Assembly (NCBI RefSeq): GCF_008039615.1
Contig: NZ_VDUZ01000033.1
Span: 44,328 to 108,327, forward strand
Direction of reading: 5' to 3'
DNA: 64,000 bases
Source: Vineibacter terrae
Lineage (GTDB): Bacteria; Pseudomonadota; Alphaproteobacteria; Reyranellales; Reyranellaceae
Shown here: positions 38,495 through 46,385 of the stretch, piece after piece
Position numbering within the stretch: position 1 is the first letter of the stretch
Layout: each line of letters starts with the position of its first letter
Position numbers and translations under genes: made by a program
Notes under the pieces: generated by a model
Databases searched by the model: none
The model's input: the letters and a program-made list of their open reading frames with translations, nothing else
What the model was told of the DNA's origin: nothing

Positions 38495-40270
38495 ATGAAC
38501 GCGCTCGTTTGTGAAAGCTTGCACCCGCCCACATCGGCTCCGGTCGAGGCTTGGCCCACGATCGACCTCGGTCTGCTGGACGAGCGGTACGGCGCACCGC
38601 CAGCGTTCCCGCTCGACGTGCTGCCACCGTTCTGGCGCAGCTGGACGCGGGAGGCGACGGCGCGTTCCGGCGCGCCGGCCGACTATGTGGTGCTGTCGTT
38701 GCTGACCGCGGCGGCGAGCCTCATCCCGGGCCGGCGGGTCATGCCGTCGCCAGGCTGGGTGGAGCCGTGCATCCTGTGGGCGGCGCTGGTCGGGCCGCCC
38801 TCGTGCGGCAAGACCCCGGCCGTGGAGGCGGCGTGCCGCCTGCTCAACGGGGTGTGGGACCGGCGTCAGCTCGGGCCGCACAATCCGGACGGGGCGGTAT
38901 CGCCCGCGCCACTGCTCACCAACGGCACGACCATCCACACCATCCTCGACGCGATGCGCCAGGCCGAGCCTCGCAGCCCGTTGCTGGTGCGCGACGAGAA
39001 CGGCGGCTGGCTGGCGCACATGGCGCGCGGCACAAGCGACGGCAGCGCCCATGCGTTCTGGCTCTCGGCGTGGTGCCAGCGCAACCTGGACTTCGGCTGG
39101 CGCGGCAAGACGGTGGAGCTTGACGGACCGTCGCTCTGCATCCTGGGCACGACGCATCCCGACACGCTGGTGCCGGCCTTGAACCGCGACGACGGTGGCG
39201 TGCTGGCGCGCTTCCTGTTCGTGCGCCCGGCGGCAGCGGCGTCATGGGCGCCGCTGACACGCGCGGACGCGTTCGCGCCCGAGGCGATCGCTGCCCTTCA
39301 ACGACTCTACGAGAACCCGTGCGACACGCGCGATCTGTCGCTGACGGGCGAGGCGCATGTCACCTTCGATCGTTTCCGTCAGGCGCACCGTGCCCCGGTC
39401 GATGACCTCGCCGGCAAGGCAGCGGCGTGGTGGGGCAAAGGGCCGAGCCAGGTGCTGCGGCTGGCGGGCGTGCTGACGTTCCTCGACTGGGCAGCGAAAC
39501 CGCAGGGCACGACCGAGCCGGAACGGGTGTCGGCCTGGGCCATCGAGGCGGCGGTCCGGCTGTGGCGCGACTACCTGTGGCCGCACGCGCAGATGACGTT
39601 CCGCATTGCCGGCGCCGGTGGGGAGCGCGAGAGCCGCGAGCGCCAGGTGCTGCGCTGGATACGGGCGCAGTGCCTGCCCGAGATCTCGCGCGAGCAGATC
39701 CGCCGCGAGGCGCTGTCGCAGGCGGTGGACGCCGCCGGTGCCGACCGGCTGATCGCCGAGCTGGTCGAGGCCGGCTGGCTGCGGCCGGTCGAGCCGGCGA
39801 AGGGCGGCCGTGGCCGCCGTCGCCGCCGCTGGCACGTGCACCCCGACCTGCTGGGAGCGCGCCCATATCCTGAGCTTGCCGATCCTGAGCTTGCCGAAGG
39901 ATCCAGTGGCGCATCGCCCGGAGCACAAGCGGAGGGCGAGCTTGCGGCGCTTGATCCAGACAGCGTGCCTGGCATTTCCGCAAGCGCGTCGGACGCGGCT
40001 GCGGCTGCCGCTCCAGAGCACGTCGACCCGGGCGCCGCTCCATCCGCTTCCGCAATTCGCGCAAGCGCGCCCGACATCGATGCCGCCAATGTCCAGCCTC
40101 TCATACGTACGGACGACCCGGTGACGGCCGCGACTGAAGTCATCGCCACCGCCGGCGATGATGGTGTGCCGCAGCTGAACGCCAAGACCCGGCGTCGTTT
40201 GCGTCGGTGTGAGAAGTTCGCGCATTTGCGCAACGGGGTTGAACCAGTACGGCAGGGCGTCGTGGCATGA
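38495..40270 (+). CDS. DUF3987 P-loop protein (primase/helicase-associated type)
   Basis: A 591-residue protein. The DUF3987 domain has YVVLSLLTAAASLIPGRRV, the P-loop WAALVGPPSCGKTPAVEAA, a later LLVRDENGGWLAHMARG and LCILGTTHPDTLVPALNRDD in part. DUF3987 proteins are found on plasmids, phages and islands, often with primase functions. The C-terminal ~140 residues are Ala/Pro/Ser-rich and contain a repeat-derived segment (YPELADPELAEGSSG), then an Arg-rich end. ATG at 38495 follows GGGAGCGAGGCC. The gap of 251 bp before it contains a promoter-like AT-rich stretch but no gene. Confidence 0.88.
   Translation: MNALVCESLHPPTSAPVEAWPTIDLGLLDERYGAPPAFPLDVLPPFWRSWTREATARSGAPADYVVLSLLTAAASLIPGRRVMPSPGWVEPCILWAALVGPPSCGKTPAVEAACRLLNGVWDRRQLGPHNPDGAVSPAPLLTNGTTIHTILDAMRQAEPRSPLLVRDENGGWLAHMARGTSDGSAHAFWLSAWCQRNLDFGWRGKTVELDGPSLCILGTTHPDTLVPALNRDDGGVLARFLFVRPAAAASWAPLTRADAFAPEAIAALQRLYENPCDTRDLSLTGEAHVTFDRFRQAHRAPVDDLAGKAAAWWGKGPSQVLRLAGVLTFLDWAAKPQGTTEPERVSAWAIEAAVRLWRDYLWPHAQMTFRIAGAGGERESRERQVLRWIRAQCLPEISREQIRREALSQAVDAAGADRLIAELVEAGWLRPVEPAKGGRGRRRRRWHVHPDLLGARPYPELADPELAEGSSGASPGAQAEGELAALDPDSVPGISASASDAAAAAAPEHVDPGAAPSASAIRASAPDIDAANVQPLIRTDDPVTAATEVIATAGDDGVPQLNAKTRRRLRRCEKFAHLRNGVEPVRQGVVA
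39867..39904. repeat. REP-like repeat inserted in frame in the DUF3987 gene
   Basis: ATCCTGAGCTTGCCG occurs twice in tandem (39867 and 39882), ending in AAGGATCC, so the unit folds on itself. It encodes the PELADPELAEG segment without a frameshift. Similar CTGAGC-TGTCGAAGG sequence is found in the repeat at 48551-48570. This is an intergenic-type repeat inside a coding region. Confidence 0.6.
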
Positions 40271-40282
40271 CCGGCTGCGCGG

Positions 40283-40419
40283 CAAGGCATTCGCATATGA
40301 CCTCGCTGTCATCCCGAGCGCCAGCGAGGGATCTCCTGCGGCACGGCGCACGGTGCGCAATTCGCGGGAGATCCCTCGCTACGCTCGGGATGACGGTAGG
40401 AGCATATGCGAATGCCCTG
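40283..40419. mobile_element. 137-bp palindromic element with the same 17-bp termini, carrying repeat copy 2
   Basis: CAAGGCATTCGCATATG (40283-40299) and CATATGCGAATGCCCTG (40403-40419) are the terminal repeats seen at 27551-27785, with one mismatch on the left. The core (40308-40394) is the GTCATCCCGAGCG palindrome. It sits just past the DUF3987 stop. Two different cores in one set of ends argue that the ends are the mobile or recognised unit. Confidence 0.6.
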
Positions 40420-40465
40420 GGCGGCGCCGGGCGTCCATTTCCGGGATCGCCGCCGCAGCGGCACG

Positions 40466-41842
40466 TCACGACAGCGGGGCGAGATCACCCAGGATCGTGG
40501 GAATGAATTCGGCGATGGTGGGATGGATGTGCACGGCACGCTGCAGGACGGTGTAGGGCGCCTTGGCGTACATGGTGTCGAGCACGCAATGGATGGCTTC
40601 GTCGCCGCTGGTGCCCAGGAACGCGGCGCCGAGGATCTGCCTGGAGTCGGCGTCGACCAGCACCTTCATGAAGCCCTCGGTCTCGCCCTTCTCGAAGGCG
40701 CGCGAGACATCCTCCATGGCGGTCCTGGCGATCAGCGCGCGCCGGCCGCTGCGGCGCACCTCCGCCTCGCTCATGCCGGCGCGGCCCAGGGGTGGGTCGG
40801 TATAGAGCGCATAGGCCGGGATGCGATCGCTCAGGCGGCGTTGGTCGCCGTCGAGCAGGTTGGCCGCCACGATCTCGAAGTCGTTCCAGGACGTATGCGT
40901 GAAGGCGCCGCGCCCGTTGCAGTCGCCCAGCGCCCAGATGCCGGGCACGCTGGTGCGCAGCGCGTCGTCGACCTCGATGTAGCCGCGCTGGTCCACCTTC
41001 ACGCCGGCGCGGTCGAGCCCCAGGTCGTCGGTGTTGGGCCGCCGCCCGGTCGCGACCAGCAGGTGCGAGCCCCTGACCTCGCGGGCGCCCTCGTCGCAAT
41101 CCAGCGCCATCACGATCTCGCCGTCGCGTCGGGACAGGCTGAGGCATTTGGCGCTGGTGCGGATCGCGACGCCTTCGCGGCCCAGGAATGCCGCGACCGC
41201 CGCGGAGACGTCTTCATCCTCGCGCGGGATGAGGCGCGGCCCGATCTCGACGATGGTGACGTCGCTGCCGAAGCGGCGGTACATCTGCCCGAACTCGAGG
41301 CCGATATAGCTGCCGCCCAGCACCAGCAGGTGTCGCGGCAGGAAGTCGACATCCATCATCGAGCTGTTGGTCAGATAGTCGATCTCGTCGAGGCCCGCGA
41401 TGTCGGGCGCCGCGGCCCGGCCGCCGACATTGATGAAGATCCTGTCGGCGCCCAGCACCGCGCCGCCGACCTCGACCTCATGCGGCGAGCGGAAGCGCGC
41501 ATGGCCCTCGTAGACGGTGCCGTTCTCGAGCTTCTTCAGCGATCGCTCGACCCCCTTGTTGGACAGGCCGGCCACGTAATCCTTGCGCGCCTTGACGCGC
41601 TTCATGTCGACCGTGATCTCGCCGCCGACGGAGAAGCCGTAGTCGGCGCCGCGCCGCGCCATGTGCACGGCATAGGCGCTGGCCACCAGCGTCTTGGTGG
41701 GTGTGCACCCGGTGTTGACGCAAGTGCCGCCGAAGCGGCCGCGTTCGATGATCGCCACCTTCATGCCCGTGCCCGCCAGCCGTCGCGCCAGCGCTGGTCC
41801 GGCTTGCCCAGTCCCGATGATGATCGCGTCGTAGGTCGTCAT
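40466..41842 (-). CDS. pyridine nucleotide-disulfide oxidoreductase (mercuric reductase/lipoamide dehydrogenase-like)
   Basis: A 458-residue flavoprotein: IIIGTGQAGPALARRLAGTG for FAD, the redox-active CVNTGC in FGGTCVNTGCTPTKTLVAS (about 41-59), LLVLGGSYIGLEFGQMYRR in part for NAD(P)H, GIWALGDCNGRGAFTHTSWN, and the C-terminal dimer HPTIAEFIP with the catalytic His. There is no C-terminal Cys pair or N-terminal HMA domain, so it is not a typical MerA. The substrate is unknown. ATG at 41842 with CGGAGAGCGGC upstream. The frame continues upstream only as amidase shadow. Confidence 0.9.
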   Translation of the reverse strand: MTTYDAIIIGTGQAGPALARRLAGTGMKVAIIERGRFGGTCVNTGCTPTKTLVASAYAVHMARRGADYGFSVGGEITVDMKRVKARKDYVAGLSNKGVERSLKKLENGTVYEGHARFRSPHEVEVGGAVLGADRIFINVGGRAAAPDIAGLDEIDYLTNSSMMDVDFLPRHLLVLGGSYIGLEFGQMYRRFGSDVTIVEIGPRLIPREDEDVSAAVAAFLGREGVAIRTSAKCLSLSRRDGEIVMALDCDEGAREVRGSHLLVATGRRPNTDDLGLDRAGVKVDQRGYIEVDDALRTSVPGIWALGDCNGRGAFTHTSWNDFEIVAANLLDGDQRRLSDRIPAYALYTDPPLGRAGMSEAEVRRSGRRALIARTAMEDVSRAFEKGETEGFMKVLVDADSRQILGAAFLGTSGDEAIHCVLDTMYAKAPYTVLQRAVHIHPTIAEFIPTILGDLAPLS

Positions 41843-41958
41843 GCCGCTCTCCGGGAGTAAATGTGGTCGTCGCCCCAAGACGGTCGAGGTCTGCTGTGTC
41901 AGCGCTCCTTGGTTGTTGCGGCGCTTCGTGCGGGCACCGTTCAAGAACGCGTTCGCCA

Positions 41959-43350
41959 TCAGGCCGGCGTGGCGATCCGCTTCAGGTTCTCGCTGAGCCA
42001 GCGCGCCAGGCCGGTCACGCGCGCGTCCTCGTGCTGCTGGCCCATGAGCTGCACGCCGACGGGCATGCCGCCGACGCTCATCAGCGGCACGGTCACGGCC
42101 GGCGCGAACAGCATCGAGGAAGGCGCGTTGAACACGAAATCGCCGGTCGGGCGCGGCGCCAGCGGCTGGCCCGGCACGTCGCCCGACCAGACCGGCGCCG
42201 GGCCGGGGCAGGCAAGCGTGATTGCGGCGTCGGCCAGCGACGCCACCGCCGCATGGGCCAGCTGCGCCTGCTGGCGGGCGAGCAGGTTGGTGCGGTAGTC
42301 GTCCGGCGTCATGGCCTCGGCCTTGGCCAGCGTCGCCTTGGCACGGACGCTGAGGCCATCGGGCGCCGCATCGAGCATGCCGCGCTGGTACCAGCGGTTC
42401 TCCCAGCTTGTGATGCCGTTGCATACTGCCCGTCCGTTGGCGACAGCCTGCTCCAGCGCTTCGACGAACGGATGGTCGGCGCGGCGGATCAGCGTGACGC
42501 CGGCCGCTTCCAGCTGGCCCAGCACCTGGGCGAAGCCCGCCCTGGTCGACGCATCGACGTCGGGCCAGCCTTCGGTCTGCAGCACGATCAGCCGGTTGGG
42601 CCTGATCGCGGCAGGCAGCGCATCGGGACCCATCAGGCCGAGCGCGCCGCGGTCGCCGCCGCAGCGCTTGGCCATCTCGATCGCGACATGCCACATGTCC
42701 TCGAGGCAGCCGGCGTGCGGCCCGTGCGTGCTCTGGCTGGTGGCAAGCCGCTCGCCGCGGTTGATGCCGCCCTGCGTCGGCTTGAGCGCGACATTGCCGC
42801 AATAGGCCGCCGGGCGGATGATCGAGCCGCCAACCTGGGTGCCGATCGCCGCCGGCACCATGTTGGCGGCCACCGCGGCGGCCGAGCCCGAGGACGAGCC
42901 GCCGGGCGTGCGCCGGGGATCGAACGGATTGGTGGTCGGCCCGGGATGCGCGCCGCCGAGCTCGGCTGTCACCGTCTTGGCGAGGATCACCGCCCCGGCC
43001 TGGCGCAACGCCCACACGGCGGCGTTGTCGCGCTTGGGGAAATTGCCCTTCATCACCGCGCAGCCCATCTCGGTGGGCATGTCCCTGGTCTCGAGCAGAT
43101 CCTTGATGGCGATGGGCATCCCGTCGATCGACGACAGGGGCTTGCCCGCTTTCCAGCGCGCCGCGCTTGCATCGGCGGCGGCGCGTGCGCCCGCCTCGTT
43201 CATGGCGGTGAGCGCCTTCACCACCGGCTCGCGTTGCGCGATGGTTTGGAGGCAACGCTCCAGGTAGGCACGCGGATTGTCGCCGCCATCCGTGAAGCGG
43301 CCGGCGGCGTCGTGGAAGGTGAGCGGCTTGTGGTCGGCGTAAGCGGTCAT
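41959..43350 (-). CDS. amidase signature-family protein
   Basis: A 463-residue amidase: SIDGMPIAIKDLLETRDMPT (Lys of the Ser-cisSer-Lys triad), GGAHPGPTTNPFDPRRTPGG, SSSGSAAAVAANMVPAAIGT (cis-Ser) and GGSIIRPAAYCGNVALKPTQ (nucleophile Ser, in part). The C-terminal half is complete. This family hydrolyses amides or esters, including GatA-like enzymes; no gatB/C is near. ATG at 43350. It lies upstream of the flavoprotein gene, on the same strand, with 116 bp between. The substrate is unknown. Confidence 0.9.
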   Translation of the reverse strand: MTAYADHKPLTFHDAAGRFTDGGDNPRAYLERCLQTIAQREPVVKALTAMNEAGARAAADASAARWKAGKPLSSIDGMPIAIKDLLETRDMPTEMGCAVMKGNFPKRDNAAVWALRQAGAVILAKTVTAELGGAHPGPTTNPFDPRRTPGGSSSGSAAAVAANMVPAAIGTQVGGSIIRPAAYCGNVALKPTQGGINRGERLATSQSTHGPHAGCLEDMWHVAIEMAKRCGGDRGALGLMGPDALPAAIRPNRLIVLQTEGWPDVDASTRAGFAQVLGQLEAAGVTLIRRADHPFVEALEQAVANGRAVCNGITSWENRWYQRGMLDAAPDGLSVRAKATLAKAEAMTPDDYRTNLLARQQAQLAHAAVASLADAAITLACPGPAPVWSGDVPGQPLAPRPTGDFVFNAPSSMLFAPAVTVPLMSVGGMPVGVQLMGQQHEDARVTGLARWLSENLKRIATPA

Positions 43351-43437
43351 GGTCCGGCACCTGGTGCGAGCGGCTGTTGGCGTCGAACAATGACGGCAGG
43401 CGCGCGGCCTGTCGATCGTATCGCTGATCGTGGCCTG

Positions 43438-43890
43438 TCACTCACCCGTGCGGCCGTGCCACGGGTCGGGGCCCGGATCGCGGCCGGCCGCGACCTCGAC
43501 CAGGCGTTCCATGTAGTGGGTCCAACCTTGAGCGTGGCCGTCGCATTGCTCGGCGTTGGGCAGGCCGGTCTGGGTCAGGCGCAGCAGCGTCCCGTCGGGC
43601 CGTTCGATCAGGTCGATCTCGATCAGGCTCGACCCCGGCGGCACCGCCTCGCTGCCCTCCCAGCCGAAGCTGTAGGCCAGGCGGTGCACCGGCACCACCT
43701 CGCGGAAGGTGCCGCGGGCGACGTGCGCGCCGGTGACGTTGACGAGATAGAGGCCGCCCGGCTGCGGCTCGACCTGCGCCTCCGTTCCCATCCAGCGCAG
43801 AATCTTCTCCGGGTCGGTCAGAAGGGCGAACACCGCGGCTTGCGGCGCCGGGATGTGCGTTTCGCGTCGAACGACGAGATCCTCTGGCAT
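43438..43890 (-). CDS. SRPBCC / AHSA1-like domain protein, second copy in the window
   Basis: A 150-residue single-domain protein: VVRRETHIPAPQAAVFALLTDPEKILRWMG in parts, PGGLYLVNVTGAHVARG, FREVVPVHRLAYSFGWEGSE, LIEIDLIERPDGTLLRLTQTGL and a C-terminal GWTHYMERLVEVAAG helix. It shares the fold but little sequence with the protein at 12682. Start at MPEDLV (43890) with a GGGAAGACCG box. It may be co-transcribed with the amidase and flavoprotein genes downstream. Ligand unknown. Confidence 0.85.
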   Translation of the reverse strand: MPEDLVVRRETHIPAPQAAVFALLTDPEKILRWMGTEAQVEPQPGGLYLVNVTGAHVARGTFREVVPVHRLAYSFGWEGSEAVPPGSSLIEIDLIERPDGTLLRLTQTGLPNAEQCDGHAQGWTHYMERLVEVAAGRDPGPDPWHGRTGE

Positions 43891-44004
43891 CGGTCTTCCC
43901 GTTGCTTGCGTGTGGAGCGGCTTCAACCTAGCCGCCGCGGCGGCGGGCAGGGAGTAACAACGTGGTCATGAATTGCGGCGCCGGCTGGGCCTGTCGCTCT
44001 TTCT

Positions 44005-44090
44005 GTCATCCCGAGCGCAGCGAGGGATCTCCCGCGAATCGCGCACCGTGCGTCTTGCCGCGGGAGATCCCTCGCTGCGCTCGGGATGAC
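44005..44090. repeat. dispersed palindromic repeat, GTCATCCCGAGCG family, copy 3
   Basis: The arms GTCATCCCGAGCGCAGCGAG... and ...CTCGCTGCGCTCGGGATGAC are inverted copies with the short centre GAATCGCGCACCGTGCGTCTTGC (in part). It lies in the 273-bp gap between the SRPBCC gene and the membrane-protein gene. Confidence 0.9.
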
Positions 44091-44126
44091 GGGAGCGCCA
44101 CAGGCGATCGTCCTTCAATCCCGTCA

Positions 44127-44142
44127 CATTTGTCACTCTCGC
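44127..44142 (+). promoter_or_regulatory. TTGTCACTC box upstream of the small membrane protein, copy 2
   Basis: ACATTTGTCACTCTCG matches the boxes upstream of both DUF899 genes at 10 or more of 13 core positions. It ends about 20-40 bp before the ATGs at 44164 and 44182, a distance suited to the -35 of a promoter. Confidence 0.45.
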
Positions 44143-44163
44143 GTTTCGCGATCCGCCACCACT

Positions 44164-44514
44164 ATGGCGGTGTTCGCCGTGATGAGCATGACAATGCCCG
44201 ATCCTCAGATGCCTTCCTCCGCCGGCGGCAAGCCGGCCGCCCGCGCCATGGCCGACTGGCTATGCCTCGCGGCAGCGCCGACCTTCGCGGCCATGGCGCT
44301 GGCGACCGGCGTCCTGGATGGCGGCCAGCCGGATGTGCTCTGCCTGGGCGCGCCAGGCGCATCGATGCTGAGCGGAATGGCCCTGATGTACCTGCTGATG
44401 AGCGCCTTTCACCTGCCGCCCTGGCTGCGGCTGATCGCCGGCCGGCGCCGCGGCGCGCGGCGGACGGCCAGCCGGGCTCAGGCCCGCATGCCCCTTTCCA
44501 GCAAGGCCGTGTAG
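44164..44514 (+). CDS. small hypothetical membrane protein
   Basis: A 116-residue protein (or 110 from ATG 44182) with two membrane segments, LCLAAAPTFAAMALATGVLD and MLSGMALMYLLMSAFHLPPW, and an Arg-rich C-terminus. No family recognised with certainty. It resembles small two-helix proteins found with DUF2182-type or ECF-controlled genes, but that is weak. A TTGTCACTC box precedes it, as for the two DUF899 genes, so they may share regulation. Its 3' end overlaps the convergent dehydratase gene by 37 bp. Confidence 0.6.
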   Translation: MAVFAVMSMTMPDPQMPSSAGGKPAARAMADWLCLAAAPTFAAMALATGVLDGGQPDVLCLGAPGASMLSGMALMYLLMSAFHLPPWLRLIAGRRRGARRTASRAQARMPLSSKAV

Positions 44515-45482
44515 GTGCGGGCGTCGATATTGGCGCCGCAGACCACCAGGCCCACGGTCTTGCCCGCGAGCCGGGCCTGCAGCGGTCCGACCGCCGCCGC
44601 CATCGCCGCGCCGCAGGCCGGCTCGACGGCGAGCTTGGCTTCCTCCTGCAGCAGCACCATGCCGGCGCAGATCGCGTCATCGCTCACCAGCACGACGTCG
44701 TCGACATAGTGCCGTATGACGTTGAAGCCGAAGGGCAGGGCCATCGGCGGCGCCAGGCTGTCGGCGATGGTCGAGATCTTGTCGAGGGTGATCGGCCGGC
44801 CCTCGGCCAGGCTGCGCGACATCGATGCGGCGCCCTCGGGCTCGACGCCGTACACGGCGCAGGCAGGCTTGAGCTGCTTGACCGCCGCCGCGACGCCGCT
44901 GATCAGGCCACCGCCGCCCACCGCGACGACGACGGCATCCAGGTCGGGCACGGCATCGACGAATTCCAGCCCGACGCCGCCGGTCGCCAGCGTCACGTTC
45001 TCGCCCTCGAACGGGTGGATGAAGGTGCGTCCCTCGTCGCGCACCAGGCGCTCGGCTTCGGCAAAGGACTCGGGCCCCGGCGGCTTGAGGATCACGTCGG
45101 CGCCTTCCGCCTTGGCCAGGGCCACGCGGTAGGGATTGGCCGTGGCCTGCATGACCACCTTGGCCGAGAGGCCCAGCCGGCGGGCGGCCCACGCCGCCGC
45201 GATGGCATGGTTGCCGGCGCTGACGGCCGTGATGCCAGCGGCGCGCCGGTCCGGCGCGATGGCGCGGGCATTGGACAGCGCGCCGCGCGCCTTGAAGGTG
45301 CCGGTATGCTGGAACAGCTCCAGCTTGAGGTGGATGCGCGCGCCCGAAAGCCTGTCGCCGAGCGTCTCCGAGCGCAGCGCCACGGTCGGTGTCTTGACGA
45401 CATCGCCGGCAAGCTCGGCGGCGCGCTGCCTGATCCTCCCGATGTCGACCGCGGCGATCGCCGATTGTGCCTCGTTGTCCAT
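44478..45482 (-). CDS. threonine/serine dehydratase-like PLP enzyme
   Basis: A 334-residue fold-type II PLP enzyme: ELFQHTGTFKARGALSNA (PLP Lys64), GITAVSAGNHAIAAAWAARR in part, TLATGGVGLEF, the PLP-phosphate loop VVVAVGGGGLISGVAAAV, and VEPACGAAMAAAVG near the end. There is no C-terminal ACT domain, as in catabolic threonine dehydratases and serine racemases. It likely deaminates serine or threonine or a hydroxy-amino acid. ATG at 45482; the longer frame upstream is not conserved. Confidence 0.9.
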   Translation of the reverse strand: MDNEAQSAIAAVDIGRIRQRAAELAGDVVKTPTVALRSETLGDRLSGARIHLKLELFQHTGTFKARGALSNARAIAPDRRAAGITAVSAGNHAIAAAWAARRLGLSAKVVMQATANPYRVALAKAEGADVILKPPGPESFAEAERLVRDEGRTFIHPFEGENVTLATGGVGLEFVDAVPDLDAVVVAVGGGGLISGVAAAVKQLKPACAVYGVEPEGAASMSRSLAEGRPITLDKISTIADSLAPPMALPFGFNVIRHYVDDVVLVSDDAICAGMVLLQEEAKLAVEPACGAAMAAAVGPLQARLAGKTVGLVVCGANIDARTYTALLERGMRA

Positions 45483-45563
45483 GCGCCGCCGCCTCCAGAA
45501 CCTGCTCGGATGCCCGTCATCCCCATGCAGCAGGGTAGAGCGTATCACCTCTGAAGTCAGGAC

Positions 45564-45650
45564 TGTCATCCCGAGCGCAGCGAGGGATCTCCCGCGAATA
45601 ACGCACGGTGCGCCTTGCCGCGGGAGATCCTCGCTGCGCTCGGGATGACA
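45564..45650. repeat. dispersed palindromic repeat, GTCATCCCGAGCG family, copy 4
   Basis: Inverted arms start TGTCATCCCGAGCGCAGCG and end CGCTGCGCTCGGGATGACA. One base is missing in the right arm (GATCCTCG for GATCCCTCG). It lies between two minus-strand genes. Confidence 0.9.
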
Positions 45651-45671
45651 GAAGGGCCACGTGCGATAGCT

Positions 45672-46340
45672 TCAGGCCGGCCTGGCGCCGCCGCCCGTCG
45701 CGGTGCTGCGCCGGGGCCGGCGCACGGCCCTGACCTTGCCGCTGTCGCCGCCGCCGCAGAAGAACTGATCGCTTCCGTCGGACTCCAGTCCCGACACGCC
45801 GACACCCGGCGGCAGCTCGAGCTGCTCCAGGACCTCTCCCGTCTGCGGGTCGATTCGCCGCAGCGCGCTCGCATCACCTTCCCAGGTGCCGTGCCAGAGC
45901 TCGCCGTCGACCCAGGTGACCCCGGTGACGAAGCGGTCGGAGGCGATGGTGCGAAGGATCGCGCCCGTCTGGGGATCGACCTGATGGATCTTGCGGTCCC
46001 GATACTGGCCCACCCAGAGCGTCCCTTCCGCCCAGGCGAGCCCTGAATCGCCGCCATTGCCCGGTGCCGGGATCGTGGCGAGCACACGGCCGGTCGCCGG
46101 ATCGATCTTCTGGATGCGGTCCTCGGCGATCTGAAACAGGTGCTTGCCATCGAAGGCGGTCCCGGCGTGGGCGGCGACGTTCAGCGCCCGCACGGGCTCG
46201 CCGCTTGCCGGGTCGAGCGCGTTCAGCCTGTCGCCGGACGCGAACCAGACATGCCGGCCGTCGAATGTCAGCCCACCCACCTGCTCGACACCCGAAAAAG
46301 GCCCGTACTCACGCAGGATTTCGGCTGCTGCTCTGATCAT
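45672..46340 (-). CDS. beta-propeller protein (Vgb/glutamine-cyclotransferase-like)
   Basis: A 222-residue protein made of repeated blades with the pattern GLTFDGRHVWFASGDRLNAL and LDPASGEPVRAL, then FDGKHLFQIAEDRIQKIDP and ATGRVLATI, LAWAEGTLWVGQYRDRKIHQ and VDPQTGAILRTI, and a final DGELWHGTW/RIDPQTGEVLEQL set. Roughly five WxG/IDPxTGxV repeats are visible. No signal peptide. It may bind or sense a small ligand. It lies downstream of the winged-helix gene on the same strand (45 bp apart), so the two may act together. Confidence 0.8.
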   Translation of the reverse strand: MIRAAAEILREYGPFSGVEQVGGLTFDGRHVWFASGDRLNALDPASGEPVRALNVAAHAGTAFDGKHLFQIAEDRIQKIDPATGRVLATIPAPGNGGDSGLAWAEGTLWVGQYRDRKIHQVDPQTGAILRTIASDRFVTGVTWVDGELWHGTWEGDASALRRIDPQTGEVLEQLELPPGVGVSGLESDGSDQFFCGGGDSGKVRAVRRPRRSTATGGGARPA

Positions 46341-46385
46341 GCTTTCACCTCAGCCATTTCACCTCAGCCACGTCGTGCCACGATC

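Noticed and set aside
40466..41842. Mercuric reductase (merA) as part of a mercury operon
   Set aside because: The C-terminal cysteine pair, the HMA domain and other mer genes are missing; a general disulfide-reductase-type flavoprotein is the safer call.
40466..43441. Apparent 991-codon gene joining the flavoprotein and amidase regions
   Set aside because: Only the flavoprotein part (from 41842) has domains in this frame; the upstream part is a shifted reading of the amidase gene, which has its own good frame at 41959-43350.
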